From NCBI GenBank assembly GCA_034509495.1, contig CM067504.1, positions 2,026,234 to 2,090,233 on the forward strand: a stretch of DNA of 64,000 nt. Direction: 5' to 3'. This DNA comes from Acestrorhynchus altus. Taxonomy: Eukaryota > Chordata > Actinopteri > Characiformes > Acestrorhynchidae. The position numbers and the translations under genes are program-made. How positions within the stretch are numbered: position 1 is the first letter of the stretch; each line of letters begins with the position of its first letter. Positions 1 to 10,199 of this stretch are shown here, one piece after another. The notes under the pieces were generated by a model that had not been told where the DNA came from, ran no database searches, and worked only from the letters and a program-made list of their open reading frames with translations.

Positions 1-290
1 GTGGAGACACTCGGTAGGAGTGTCTAGTAGAGTGGACAGTGAGTGGACACAGTGTTTAAACACTCCAGCAGCACTGCTGTGTCTGATCCACTTGTACTGC
101 AGTGCAGAGAATGATCCACCATCCACATAACAGCTGCTCTGTGGTGGTCCTGTGGGGTCCTGATCATTGAAGATCAGGGTGAAAGGAGGAGAATAAAGTC
201 TGCAGAGAAACAGATGAACTACAGTCTGGAATTATAGAACCACAAAGAGCTCCTGTGTGGTCAGAAGAGCTGATAGGACTCTGATAGGAG
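1..290. mobile_element. Foldback family A, copy 1 (cut by window edge)
   Basis: Starts inside the central segment (GTGGAGACACTCGGTAGGAG) and runs out through one arm to ACAGATGAACTACAGTCTGG and CCACAAAGAGCTCCTGTGTG. The other half lies outside the window. Confidence 0.85.
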
Positions 291-795
291 CACCACTCGT
301 CCCTCTGATAAGACTTCTGCTATTTATACGTCAGTTGCTTCTGGATATCCATCCCTTATTTCTTCATGCCTTTGTTCTATTATCTGTTTGGCTATCTGGT
401 ACCAGTGAGAGTTGGATGGATTCCCTTGGTTCCTCTCATGAGCTCTTCCTCTTGCTCTGAGGGAGTTTCCCCTTGCTACTGTTGCTATTGGCTCCATCCC
501 TGGGGGCTTGGTCGTGGGTCTCTAAGCAGCTTTGTGATGCCTGTTGTTAGAAGCACAACATTAATAAATGAGAATCCCAGCAATACCATAGTGTGCCGTA
601 TTTGGGGACATCATGTGACGGGTCAGATCTAACCTGCAGTGGACACAGAGTACATATATAAGAGCAGAAGCAGTGAGTTAGGAGAGCATACGTCATCAGG
701 TCCACTCACCGGTCACTGTGATTTATTGAGCATTTTAAACACCATGTGTTTATGTAAGTAGATCAGCAGATCTTCAATTTCATTTCTGAAAAAAA
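291..795. repeat. Mostly unassigned; fish dispersed repeat H at about 430-570
   Basis: The stretch around 455-560 (GAGGGAGTTTCCCCTTGCTA, then GCAGCTTTGTGATG) is the reverse-orientation relative of the repeat at 28835-29040. Such words are widespread in teleosts. The rest, including a TATATATA at about 651-660, shows nothing I can assign. Confidence 0.5.
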
Positions 796-1850
796 TAAAC
801 ATGACTGATCAGAGAGAGGGGGCGGGGCTGATGATCAACCTGCACACAGACTCTGACTGATCAGAGAGAGGGGGCGGGGCTGATGCTCAACCTGCATACA
901 GACTTTGACTGATCAGAGAGAGGGGGCGGGGCTGATGATCAACCTGCATACAGACTCTGACTGATCAGAGAGAGGGGGCAGGGCTGATGACATCACTGAC
1001 CCAGATACTTGGTTAGAGGAAAATGAGGACTGATCAGAGAGAGGCGGGCTGATCACTCAGCCTGCACGGACTCCTGACTGATCAGAGAGAGGCGGGGCTG
1101 ATGCTCAGCCTGCACACAGACTCTGACTGATCAGAGAGAGGCGGGGCTGATGCTCCAGCCTGCACACAGACTGTGACTGATCAGAGAGAGGCCCGGGGCT
1201 GATGCTCAACCTGCACACACAGACTCTGACTGATCAGAGGGGGGCGAGGCTGATGATCAGCCTGCATACAGACTCTGACTGATCAGAGAGAGAGGCGGGG
1301 CTGATGCTCCAGCCTGCACCTGAACTCCTGACTGATCAGAGAGAGGCGGGGCTGATGATCAACCTGCACAGACTCTGACTGATCAGAGAGAGGCGGGGCT
1401 GATGCTCCTTTGCACACAGACTGTGACTGATCAGAGAGAGGCGGGGCTGATGATCAGCCTACAGACTCTGACTGATCAGAGAGAGGGGGCGGGGCTGATG
1501 ACATCACTGACCCAGATACTTGGTTAGAGGAAAATGAGAAGGGAGGGGCTATTTGCTCTCCTTGTTTGCTCACTGTTCAAATTTCAGAATAAAAGTCTTG
1601 AGAAGTTAATAATACAAAACATAAATAACAATTTTATTTGGACCACATTTTGATGAACGTTTTATTATAAATAAGCATATTAATCTAATTGTTAATTAAA
1701 ACATGACAAAATTCATACGAATATGTAAATTCTGTTAATATTTACATTTTAAATGAAGCCAGATTTGAGCAGCCTAGGGTCTCCTGAAAATCTTGCAATA
1801 ATACTTTTTACATTTTGGTGCAAATTAAAGTACGTCAAAGCAGGAAAAAC
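796..1850 (+). repeat. Composite element B, copy 1: about 14-unit 52-bp VNTR plus tail
   Basis: From 796 to about 1513, a unit of roughly 50-53 bp recurs about 14 times. Each unit carries CTGACTGATCAGAGAGAG, then GGCGGGGCTGATG, then a CCTGCATACAGACT-type spacer. The array ends in CATCACTGACCCAGATACTTG and CAGAATAAAAGTC, followed by an AT-rich tail (to about 1850) shared with other B copies. This is the longest array of the family here and it lies just beyond the IP6K2 3' end. Confidence 0.9.
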
Positions 1851-1990
1851 TGGCCAATATTTATCAAATCAATTTTAATATCACAATATTCCTAAACCTG
1901 GTATCTGGTTTTGCAGAGGGAACTGTATAGCGATTGTAGGTATGAATAAATCAATAAACAGAGACACACATCGTTATAAATGATCGCACA

Positions 1991-2630
1991 TTTATTGAAA
2001 CACCTTCTGGATTCACCACAACGAAAGCAGGATTCTGTTTATTGTTTAACACAAAGAGAAAAACAGGTTGGGTCTTATATAAATAACATCTTAACAGTAC
2101 AGTGGGATGGAATGTCGGAGTCCATTCGGCTTCGCCTTTTCACGTGTAGTAGAAAATAAGCTAATCAATAAATAAGGTTCTCTTCGTAGCATCTCATTTC
2201 ATCTTTAACGAACACAGATACGGAATGAAGAGGAAGAAAAACGACCGAGCGTCGTCACGTGTCCCGAGTGATGACGTCGGTCCCCCGAAGAGGCATCAAG
2301 AATGCTGTCCATGCGATCTTCAGAAGAATCTTCATATGAGCGTCTCTCATTCCCTTCGTGCCCTCAGACAGAGTCCCTTATGCATCAAGTTCTCTTGGTC
2401 TTGGTTGTAAAGCACCTTAATCTCTACATATCGTTTATGAAGCATCATCATAATGGCTTATCTATTCATGTCTGTGCTACCAAAGTCAAAAACGAAGAAA
2501 ACGTCTTCGAGTTGCAACAAACGCACACCATCAAAGCACGTATGCTTACGAGAACTACTGGAGAACCACTCGACGGTCAGTCCTCTTACGGAAGTCACAA
2601 ACCTGCTCGGATCTCGTCTCTTTCAGAGAG

Positions 2631-2674
<44 letters not shown>

Positions 2675-2985
2675 AGAACGAATGGAATCACAGCCCAAAC
2701 GTGGGGCTATCTCCATCCCTCCATCACACAGAGAATGGGGAAACGACTGGAGGAGAGAGGGACCACACTCTTTCTCAAAACAAACAGAAGTGTCATGTCC
2801 AGTCCCATCAGCTCCTGAGGGCCACACTTAAGGGTTTCAGGACTGACCTTTGACACTCCGCCCTGTGACCCCTCTTCCTTGTGTTGCGGTTAACCCCAAC
2901 GTGGCCTTCAACCCTGCTACTATCAGGGTATCCATAGTAAGCCTGGCATGGCGGTTGGCATGGTAACACACAGGCCTGCGTGTGA
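1991..2985 (-). other. ip6k2: IP6K2 3' UTR (inferred) with poly(A) signals
   Basis: Two AATAAA hexamers on the minus strand (2043-2038 and 1996-1991) lie about 1 kb past the stop and are the likely 3' end. The segment contains a (GA)n tract at about 2624-2672 (a CT run in the transcript). No repeat-family sequence was recognised here, unlike the DNA beyond 1900, which fits a retained UTR. The exact cleavage site is not visible. Confidence 0.6.
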
Positions 2986-3519
2986 TTAATCGTTGCTGTG
3001 CTCCTCGAGCTGGGACAGAATGCTGATGAGGTTCTGAAGGCCAAAGATGTAGCCGCTGTCTCCACCTTCGTGAACCACGGCATCTTCTCCGTAATCGCGA
3101 CAGGTAGTGTGAGCAAAATCGATCATTCTCACGTCCACCAGAGGTGAGCCTGAACTGTCTCGAGCCTGCGAGCGTCCACCGTACGCCCCTTCCTCCTCCT
3201 CGTCGTCTTCATCCTCATCGTCCTCCTCCTCATCTTCCTCCTCTCCTCCGCGGGAGGGGCGGGACCGAGCAGGAGCTGGGGGTGGCGCTCCGTCGTAGAT
3301 GATAAGAAGAGAAGATGAGAAGAAGCGGTAGCTCTCGCACGCTTCCAGGACTGCTCGCATCTCTTTGAGCCTCTGGAGAACTGGGGAGAGCAGTTCTCTG
3401 CGGAGAACCCGTCCATCACTGAAGAACTGGCACAGAGCTTCTTTGAAGCCGGCCAGACTCAACTTGCGCCCATGGTACTTGTTCATGAACATCAGCTGTC
3501 CTGTCACACTGTGGTACAC
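2986..3519 (-). CDS. ip6k2: IP6K2 coding exon 5 (C-terminal, DFAHTT)
   Basis: Acceptor TCTTCCTGCAG ending at 3520. Encodes residues 251-427: VYHSVTGQLMFMNKYHGRKL, the SSSLLIIYDG strand, a Pro/Arg stretch, an acidic run of 18 Asp/Glu residues encoded by GAG/GAT-type codons at about 3190-3243, then VDVRMIDFAHTTCRDYGED and the C-terminus LEEHSND. The stop is at 2986-2988. Confidence 0.96.
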   Translation of the reverse strand: MYHSVTGQLMFMNKYHGRKLSLAGFKEALCQFFSDGRVLRRELLSPVLQRLKEMRAVLEACESYRFFSSSLLIIYDGAPPPAPARSRPSRGGEEEDEEEDDEDEDDEEEEGAYGGRSQARDSSGSPLVDVRMIDFAHTTCRDYGEDAVVHEGGDSGYIFGLQNLISILSQLEEHSND

Positions 3520-3783
3520 CTGCAGGAAGAGAACGTGATGTTTAAGGGTGAGAGGGTCATTATGTTATGGTTGATCAGGGTATGTAACAGGTTCACCGCA
3601 CCACCCACTCCCGCAACCCCTCCCCCAACCCCTCCACCACCACAGCTTAAACCAGTGTTTCTCAACCCTGGTCCTGGAGGCACCTCTGCCCTGCATGATT
3701 TAATTTTAACACACACCATGCAGCTCTGAAGGGCTTAACGAGCAGATTAAGGGTTAAGAAACACTGGCTTAAACTGCTGACAC

Positions 3784-3825
<42 letters not shown>

Positions 3826-6800
3826 GTATTACCTGCATCCCACAGAGTCGGACTCCTATAGACGAGGACGTGCTCTGCTGACATTTGCGGATTTGATTGG
3901 CTTTCTTCTCCTCAGTGGCGTCGTCCCCATGCTGCCGGGTTCCCATCTTCAGGTCCAGAACACAGGGAACCCGATAACGCCATGTGAGGTTCTCCAGCAG
4001 AATAAACTCTGAAAAGGGTCATGAGTTAAGGAAACAACAGTGTCCAGGACGCTGGTGATAATTCTTCAGTACCAGTAAATCAATGTGGTTTGATTTGTAT
4101 CTACTGAAACATCAGAAGCATCTTCACGTGTAGCTACAGAAGAACCTTGTCAGCTATAAAGGATACTGTGCTGGTTTCTGTGTTTGGAGTTTTCCTTCAT
4201 TCTCTGGAGATGCTGCTGGTGGCACTGAAGACTCCACGGGTTGTGTTTAATCTGTGGCACCACGTTCCCTTTCTCCAGACTGTAGTACAGAACCTCTGCC
4301 TTATCCTCACGATTACTGCAGAGAGAGTGAAAATACAAGTGGTCTTAGAAAACGCTGTCCTTCAACGGACCCCACAGGACCACCACAGAGCAGCTATTAT
4401 GTGGGTGGTGGGTCATTCATGTCACACTGACATGGTGGTGGTGTGTTAGTGTGTGTTGCTGGTACGAGTGGATCAGACACAGCAGTGCTGCTGGAGTGTT
4501 TAAACCCTGTGTCCTCTCACTGTCCACTCTATTAGACACTCCTACCGAGTGTCTCCACCTTGTAGATGTAAGTCAGAGACAGAAGCTCATCTGTTTCTGC
4601 ACAGTTTGTGTTGGTCGTCCTCTAGTCCTTCATCAGTGCTCACAGGACGCTGCCCACAGGATGCTGTCAGCTGGACATTTCTGGTCTGTGGACTGTTCTC
4701 GGTCCAGCAGTGACACTGAGGGGTTTAAACACTCCAGCAGCACTGCTGTCTGATCCACACTAACACACCACCACCACGTCAGTGTGACTGCAGTGCTGAG
4801 AACGACCCACCACCCACGTATCACGATGCGCATCATGGCTCACCTTTTGCTCTTCTCCTCTTTGCGGCTCAGTCTTGCTCTCTCGTGCTCCATAAGACCA
4901 GATGGCTTCTTCTTACCCCACTTTAGGAACTTGTTCTTGGGTTCTCCATCAGCTAAGGGTTCCTTATTCTCGATATCAGATGGGTCGCTGTGCAGAGGGT
5001 ACGCTATCAAACACAGGTTCCCCTCCTCATCCTCCTCAAAGCTCACTGAAACCACCCCTGCAGAGAGGAGAAAAGGGAAATGACGTACAGTACGGGACTG
5101 TCACCTGGGGTGGGGCGATACATCGCACATATCGATGTATCGAGATATATTTTGTACGAGTCTGCATCTGTTACCATGCGTGTACGATTTAATAAATAAA
5201 AAAAATGACCACCAGTGGGTCGATTGTGTGGAAATGGTTTCCGGAGGGACCACAATCTCTCACTGACACAGTCGTCTTTTGGTTGTTATATAAGGTACCG
5301 TTGTAAATTATACTCTGTTCAGGTTTTCATCGCATACCACCAAACATATCGAGATATGAGTTTTATGGTCATATCACCCAGCCCTACACAACCATTCCGT
5401 ACTTTCCATACATCACACACACACACACACACAAACCATGTGTAGATTTGCACATCAACACAGTAAACCCCAGTAAAACAGAGTGAAACAGTGAAACACA
5501 CCACGCAGGAGGGGTTTGGTGTCAAATTCAGAGTACGTTTATTAAAATCTTGCACAGCATGAAATCCATACATCAAATACCACACATACACGGGCAGGAC
5601 ACATGCAGAGAGGTGTTCAGATTTACAGAGACAGCCTTTTCTTCATATTTGCACTGTAACCTCACAGTCACACACACTTACACACACCGTAACCCACCTG
5701 TTTGTTGGGTTGTTTGTAAACACAGGACTGTGGTTCATGGTTTTTTCATATGCAAACCACTTCGTTAAAGTATAATATTTAGTATTTATCTTTTAATACA
5801 ACGTCACCTGCAAGTGAACACCTGAGTGGACACATGAATAACTGTTAAACAACCACATAAAAACCCACAGAAACACACAACAGTTTAATCAGCCTGAAAG
5901 AGAGACAGAAAAACAGGGGGAAATTCCTGATTCACGTGGGGCTAAAACCCTGCTTTCCGGTCGGAATGCTGCCGACTTTCACACACTCCTACAACGCGGC
6001 TCTTTCGGATAATTTACAGCGTGTGTCTCACGCCAGCCATAAATGGGTACAGTCCCCCTCCCTCCCTGACCCTTTTGGGACGGACAGGAACAACAGGAAG
6101 GCCTTTCGGATACGTTACGAGCATGAGGAAAAAGAGCATTCCGGTCACGCGACATGAGCAAACTGCACATAACTGGACGTGTTAGTGTGAGTGTAAGTGC
6201 AACCGTCCAGGGTGGAAGCGTGGACAATCAGACACTAAGACCCGGAGTCTCTGTGTCTCTGCAGTGTGGGTGGTGATGTCACAGGCTGTGATGTCATAGC
6301 TTTGCACCACTGAGCACACTCATGAACCATTAGCCAGCAGCTGAGTCAGAAACGGTGTAAGTGTTTGTGAGAGTATTTGAGGGTTTCGGTGTCGGTAGGA
6401 CCCACGGTACGTTACCGTGCATTATCGAGAACCCTGGAATGATGGTTTCAGTGTCTGTGTGGAGGAGATGGAGTCAGCCGGGTTGTGTACTGCATTCTTT
6501 CGTCTTTTTTTAGGCCCGTCGCGCACACGGTCACAGATACTACAGACACACATTGCGACTGAGTCAAAGACACCGCCGACACCTTGTGTTCGTCACACGC
6601 ACACCGGGAAAGACGCCAGCGTGTGTGCCCGGGACGGTATAAATAAATATATAAGGATTATGGGGCATAAATTTGCATGTGCTCTGTCACAGCAATCCAT
6701 ATTTCACCGGTTCGGTAACTCGACCCTCGTTTGGCTGAACTCTTCACTCGCTGTTTGTGTGCACTGGTGGTGAGAAGGCCCTGGTTTCGCACCAGTAGGC

Positions 6801-7194
6801 CTGTTTACGTTGACGAGCTTGACCTCTCGCACAATAAACGGGACCTCCGTTTCCCCAACGTTACGTTTTTCTCCGTTATAAGACGACACCGTACCGCGGT
6901 TCGAAATCTGAAAAATATACTTATTAATGATCATTTAAGGGAAACTGCTGTTTAAAGGGTGCGATTGTATCCATACACTTACCATCGTACCGAAGATCAG
7001 CATTGATCTCAAAATGACAATTATTGATTATTATTGATTACTGATCGCAATGATTTCTTGGATAAAATCTCGTGACCTACTGTAGAAGCTGCAGGCTGCT
7101 GATTGGCTGACGATGCTGAACCTCAGAGTATATATATTTACACACATATATGTATGTTTGTATGTATGTATGTATGTACACATCCACAGTAAAC

Positions 7195-7239
<45 letters not shown>

Positions 7240-7458
7240 GTCCTCACCTCTGTACTGGGGGGTGAACCTGCGGATCTGTACTGGGAGGCTCTTGTAGAAC
7301 TGGTGTTCTCGGGGGATCAGGGGTTTGCAGATGGTCTGCTCCCCAAAGCGCAGCACACAGGAGTGACCTCCGACCTGATGGACAAACGGCTCCAGCATCA
7401 CTCCGCCCTTCCCCGGGTACCTACACCCCTCCATCAGCGCCTCTAAAGCCGGACTCAT
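2986..7458 (-). CDS. ip6k2: Inositol hexakisphosphate kinase, IP6K2 type (5 coding exons)
   Basis: Joined coding exons are 7458-7248, 5057-4844, 4315-4167, 4008-3833 and 3519-2986, 1284 nt including the stop, giving 427 residues; human IP6K2 is of similar length. IP6 kinases phosphorylate InsP6 with ATP to make 5-InsP7 (and InsP5 to PP-InsP4) in cytosol and nucleus. Seen: N-terminal LEPFVHQVGGHSCVLRF (about residues 22-38), the IPK motif PCVLDLKMG (206-214; PxxxDxKxG, inositol phosphate and catalytic Lys/Asp), SSSLL (318-322), and DFAHTT (384-389, metal-binding Asp). The words GQLMFMNKYHGRKLS and GYIFGLQNLI fit IP6K2 better than IP6K1. All introns are GT-AG and the phases join cleanly. The linker between SSLL and DFAHTT carries an 18-residue Asp/Glu run (343-360). 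The start at 7458 is chosen because MSPA matches the family N-terminus. Paralog status (ip6k2a or ip6k2b) cannot be told from the window. Confidence 0.96.
3653..3766. mobile_element. hAT-type MITE, 114 bp, in IP6K2 intron 4
   Basis: Terminal inverted repeats CAGTGTTTCTCAACCC and GGGTTAAGAAACACTG bound the element. A perfect 8-bp duplication GCTTAAAC lies at 3645-3652 and 3767-3774. CAGTG termini with 8-bp target duplications are the mark of hAT elements. It has no coding capacity. Confidence 0.88.
3833..4008 (-). CDS. ip6k2: IP6K2 coding exon 4 (catalytic PxxxDxKxG)
   Basis: Acceptor CCTTTTCAG at 4009-4017, donor ATGCAG|GTAATA at 3832-3831. It encodes FILLENLTWRYRVPCVLDLK, then MGTRQHGDDATEEKKANQIR and KCQQSTSSSIGVRLCGMQ. 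This is the most conserved exon and contains the IPK signature. A (GT)n microsatellite begins 8 bp into the following intron (about 3787-3825). Confidence 0.96.
4167..4315 (-). CDS. ip6k2: IP6K2 coding exon 3
   Basis: Acceptor CTCTCTGCAG at 4316-4325; the exon encodes NREDKAEVLYYSLEKGNVV through NPWSLQCHQQHLQRMKENSK to HRNQH. The donor is CACA|GTATCC at 4166-4165. HNPWS and CHQQxLQRMKEN are family words. Confidence 0.94.
4368..4825. mobile_element. Foldback family A, copy 2 (IP6K2 intron 2)
   Basis: Carries both arms and the centre of family A: CACAGGACCACCACAGAGCA, GGTGGTGGTGTGTTAGTGTG, the central CCGAGTGTCTCCACC, then the reverse-complementary arm with CACACCACCACCACGTCAGT. The outer ends are missing. 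It sits between coding exons 3 and 2; a small terminal fragment of the same family (GTTATGGTTGATCAGGGTA) is at about 3562-3580 in intron 4. Confidence 0.85.
4844..5057 (-). CDS. ip6k2: IP6K2 coding exon 2
   Basis: Acceptor TCTCTGCAG ends at 5058; the exon encodes GVVSVSFEEDEEGNLCLIAY onward to RKEEKSK. The donor is AAAAG|GTGAGC at 4843-4842. The basic and charged middle (KKKPSG...RKEEK) is shorter than in human IP6K2, where this segment is the least conserved part of the family. Confidence 0.94.
5103..5392. mobile_element. hAT-like MITE with GGGCTGGGTGATAT-type ends
   Basis: The left end GGGGTGGGGCGATACATCG and the right end CATATCACCCAGCCCTA are inverted relatives, each followed inward by TATCGAGATAT-type words. 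These ends are common in fish hAT-like MITEs. No clean target duplication was found. It lies in IP6K2 intron 1. A single end of the same kind is at about 28783-28800. Confidence 0.6.
5393..7199. other. IP6K2 intron 1, remaining part
   Basis: About 1.8 kb of intron with no coding exon, splice-bounded frame or repeat family recognised. It has a short (CA)n at 5417-5432, a TATG/TGTA-rich stretch at 7140-7170 and an uninterrupted (CA)n at 7200-7237. Confidence 0.6.
7248..7458 (-). CDS. ip6k2: IP6K2 coding exon 1
   Basis: Encodes residues 1-70 plus the first base of codon 71, from MSPALEALME to FTPQYR. The donor is AGAG|GTGAGG at 7247-7246. A (CA)n run at 7200-7237 lies in the intron just past the donor. 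Confidence 0.95.
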
Positions 7459-7717
7459 CCTCTGAGCACATCCGGCTCGCTGCCTCGCTGCCTCTAGAGA
7501 CTCACTGCCCAGTGCCTCTGGAGTCTCACTGTCTCACTGCCTCACTGCCTCGCTGTCTCTGGAGTCTCACTGTCTCCGGAAAAGCGGTATTCCTGCGGGA
7601 AGGTGAAGGAATGAGGGACAGCACGGTGGAGGAAAAGCACAGACCTCCGCTCCGCGTCCCGTCTCTGCTCGGACTGAAACACTGAGACACTGAGAGGACA
7701 ATATCACAACAAGTCCA

Positions 7718-7749
7718 CCGCCCCGCCCCAACCCCGCGCCTCAGCCAAT
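7718..7749 (-). promoter_or_regulatory. IP6K2 core promoter: GC boxes and CCAAT box
   Basis: On the minus strand ATTGG (CCAAT reversed, 7749-7745) is followed by GGGGCGGGGCGG (7729-7718), about 260 bp upstream of the start codon. There is no TATA box. This is a typical layout for a housekeeping TATA-less promoter; transcription would start between about 7700 and 7600. The inferred 5' UTR (7459-7600) has an imperfect CTCACTGCCTC-type tandem repeat at 7495-7575. Confidence 0.6.
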
Positions 7750-7783
7750 CAGAGAGCAGGAGCTGTTGTCGAGGGGGACACGA

Positions 7784-7785
7784 GT

Positions 7786-7837
<52 letters not shown>

Positions 7838-8042
7838 AGAGAGAGAGAGAGAGAGAGAGAGAACAGAGGAGAGAGAGAGAGAGAGAGAGGACAGAGAGAG
7901 AGAGAGAACAGAGGAGAGAGAGAGAGAAACAGAGAGAGAGAACAGAGTGAGAGATAGAGAACAGAGAGAGAGAACAGAGTGAGAGATAGAGAACAGAGAG
8001 GGAGAGAGAGAGAGAAACAGAGAGAGAAACAGAGAGAGAGAG

Positions 8043-8080
<38 letters not shown>

Positions 8081-8097
8081 AGAGAACAGAGAGAGAA
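7784..8097. repeat. Purine tract, (GA)n with AACAGA interruptions
   Basis: About 310 bp almost purely A/G on the plus strand, with GA runs broken by GAACAGAG words. It begins about 35 bp upstream of the IP6K2 CCAAT box. Such tracts can form triplex (H-) DNA. Confidence 0.95.
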
Positions 8098-8284
8098 ACA
8101 TCTATTAAAGCTAACGACTGCCAGTAAGGATGTGTTACTGGAACACTAGTCTGAATGTTAAAGGCTCGATTACAGGAACACAGGATGTTATTAAATGCAC
8201 ATTAATCCGCTCTCTCGCTTTCAGTCTCTCTCATTTAAACACACCCCAAAACACAAAGCCCTGACTCACACCGTACATCAGTGG
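8098..8284. other. Unassigned spacer upstream of IP6K2 purine tract
   Basis: No open frame, repeat family or structured motif recognised between the purine tract and the first SINE-like segment. Confidence 0.5.
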
Positions 8285-8470
8285 ATGTCCAGATTTGTCT
8301 GTTTTGGTTCCTGACCTGGACGCTGCAATGATATTTCATAAGAGACCACATTTCCCCACACTAGAGGACAGGGGCCGTGGTGGTCAGCCCTATCAACGGG
8401 AGTTAAGGACACTTCAATCATGTCCTGCCAGTTCAGGGAATCAAACCGGCAGCATAGGATCACATCACAT
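8285..8470 (-). mobile_element. tRNA-derived SINE-like fragment
   Basis: On the minus strand the word GGTTTGATTCCCTGAACTGG resembles a pol III B box followed by the common fish SINE continuation; the same word occurs in the fragment at 24241-24332. The ends are not definable. Confidence 0.4.
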
Positions 8471-8710
8471 AGGATGTGGTCAGCCAACGTGCTCGGAGGA
8501 AAGCAGTGGGTCCCCAGCTCCGATACAATAGTGGACAGATGCCTACATCACCTTGAGCGTGGACCAGGGAGAGAGCGCCATCTACCCACCCAGAGAGAGT
8601 ATGGCCAATTTTGCTCTCTCAGACTCCAGCTGCCGAAAGCAAGCAGCATGAACCCTGCGATCCTCAGGCCTGGCTCCTTGCCCCTGCTGGCATTATGTCA
8701 CGTGAATGAA
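8471..8710. repeat. Dispersed repeat K
   Basis: Contains GTCAGCCAACGTGCTCGGAG, CAGTGGGTCCCCAGCTC, CATCTACCCACCCAGAGAG and CCTGCGATCCTCAGGCC. The first part is shared with 42040-42175 (GACAGCCAACGCACTTGAGG and GTTCCCAGCTCTGATGCAAT). The type is unknown. Confidence 0.5.
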
Positions 8711-8879
8711 CTCTTAAAAGCCAAGATTTGCATTTCATGGACAGTTACATGCTTTGTGGACGCTTTGTTTATACCCGGGATCAGCTGATCGAGCTGGACG
8801 AACTAACAACTTTAACCTGGAGGAAGCAGCATGCAAGATGTTTGGAGTGGAATGAGGACCATCAATAGTTTCAGATCAA

Positions 8880-9775
8880 CGCAGTGCAGAGAAGGCAGAC
8901 AGCAGAGAAGTTGAGCGCAACGTGGACAAACTTTATCCTATCTTTAACAGATTTGACTCTGCAGGCTCTGTCCTCATTTGTCCTGACTCCTCAGCTGCTG
9001 GCCCTCGACAGTCCACTCCACTCACCCTCCCTCCCTCTCCAAATAGCCTGCCATCTCTGGACTGCCTCCAGTTTGCCCCACCTGGGAGTTGAGGACACCA
9101 TCATCTACCTGCTCTATGGAGTCTAACTGAGTGGTCACTGTGGAGGAGTACAATAACTGGGAGTAAATATTGAGAGTAAACTGGACTGGGCTAAGAACAC
9201 TGATGCCCTTTACAGGAAGGGCCGAAGGGCCTCTATTTTACGAGGCGCCTGAGGTCCTTCAACATCTGCTGGACGATCTGTGGGATCTGTGGTTGCGAGT
9301 CTTATCCTCTATGCTGTTGCAGGCTGAGGGCAGCAGACGCCAAAAGACTCAGTGAGGCCAGTGATGCCGTGGGAGTTGAGCTGGACTCTCTGAGGGCAGT
9401 GTCAGAGAGGAGGATGCTGTCCAAACTGCAGACCGTTATGGACACAGGAGCACTTTCAGTGCAAGACTCACCAAAGTGCACTTCAGAGCAACATAGGAGG
9501 TCATTCCTACCTGTGACCATCAGACTCTATAACTCCTCCTTTAATGGGTGACCACAACAAACCACTATGGTTCATCCGTGCAATTCGTTCATTTTACTGA
9601 TCTGTGCAATAACTCTGGATGTTCATATTTATTTATTTTCATAACCATTTTTAATATGTTCCAAAGAGTTTATTCTGCTTATTTCTTTTATTACTCTGTT
9701 ATTTTTATGATTCTATTTTTATATTTTCTATAGGTGGATTGCCTCTGGGATTAATAAAGTCATTCTGATTCGTTA
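8880..9775 (+). pseudogene. Non-LTR retrotransposon 3' end (Rex/L2-like), frameshifted
   Basis: Broken frames encode GVELDSL, AVSERRMLSKLQTVMD (9370-9450) and TEQHRRSFLPVTIRLYNSSF-like text (CTSEQHRRSFLPV at about 9478-9516), which is the C-terminal end of fish LINE reverse transcriptases. It is followed by a 3' UTR and a terminal GGGATTAATAAAGTCATTCT. An upstream stretch (8930-9130) has FNRFDSAG-like and PPGS-like remnants. Stops and frameshifts make it dead. Confidence 0.7.
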
Positions 9776-10199
9776 TTGTTCCCGAAACCTATTCCATATC
9801 AAAATGGACAAAAGTTGGGTCAAAATGGGCCAGTGCGTCTACTGTTACGTATGTAAGTCAGTGTGAGGGTCACAAGGCAAACACCGTGTGACTTACATGA
9901 CGGAGAAGTTCCACAGCAGTGCTTGAATACTAGGTCGCCATTTATCTTGGATTATTAGAGACTAGAGCTGCGTGTGTTATGTCATGCTGGAGAACACTGG
10001 CAGGTTAACACACATTATGAGTCCAGACAATGCGCCCTGGCACTGATGAGACCAGGTTACACAACCAGGCACAGATCAGCAAGGTCAAATATTTCGCTAT
10101 GGGACGGTTCTTCTCAAACAGTGAGAGAGAGACACTTCGGTGGGATTGGGGAATCTGGTCAGAGTAGACAAAAGGACTAAAGAAATATATGGTTTACTT
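9776..10199. other. Unassigned
   Basis: Contains two similar words AAAATGGACAAAAGTTGGG and AAAATGGGCCAG, and no frame with family similarity. Confidence 0.5.

Noticed and set aside
796..1513. Regularly spaced repeats that might suggest a CRISPR array
   Set aside because: The DNA is vertebrate, the units are contiguous with no unique spacers, and the same element recurs at other loci.
4784..5192. Plus-strand frames across 4.8-5.2 kb
   Set aside because: Antisense of IP6K2 exon 2, whose minus-strand reading has splice sites and family similarity.
7526..8101. 191-residue Ser/Leu-rich open frame on the minus strand
   Set aside because: It reads through the (GA)n tract and overlaps the IP6K2 promoter and 5' UTR; low complexity only.
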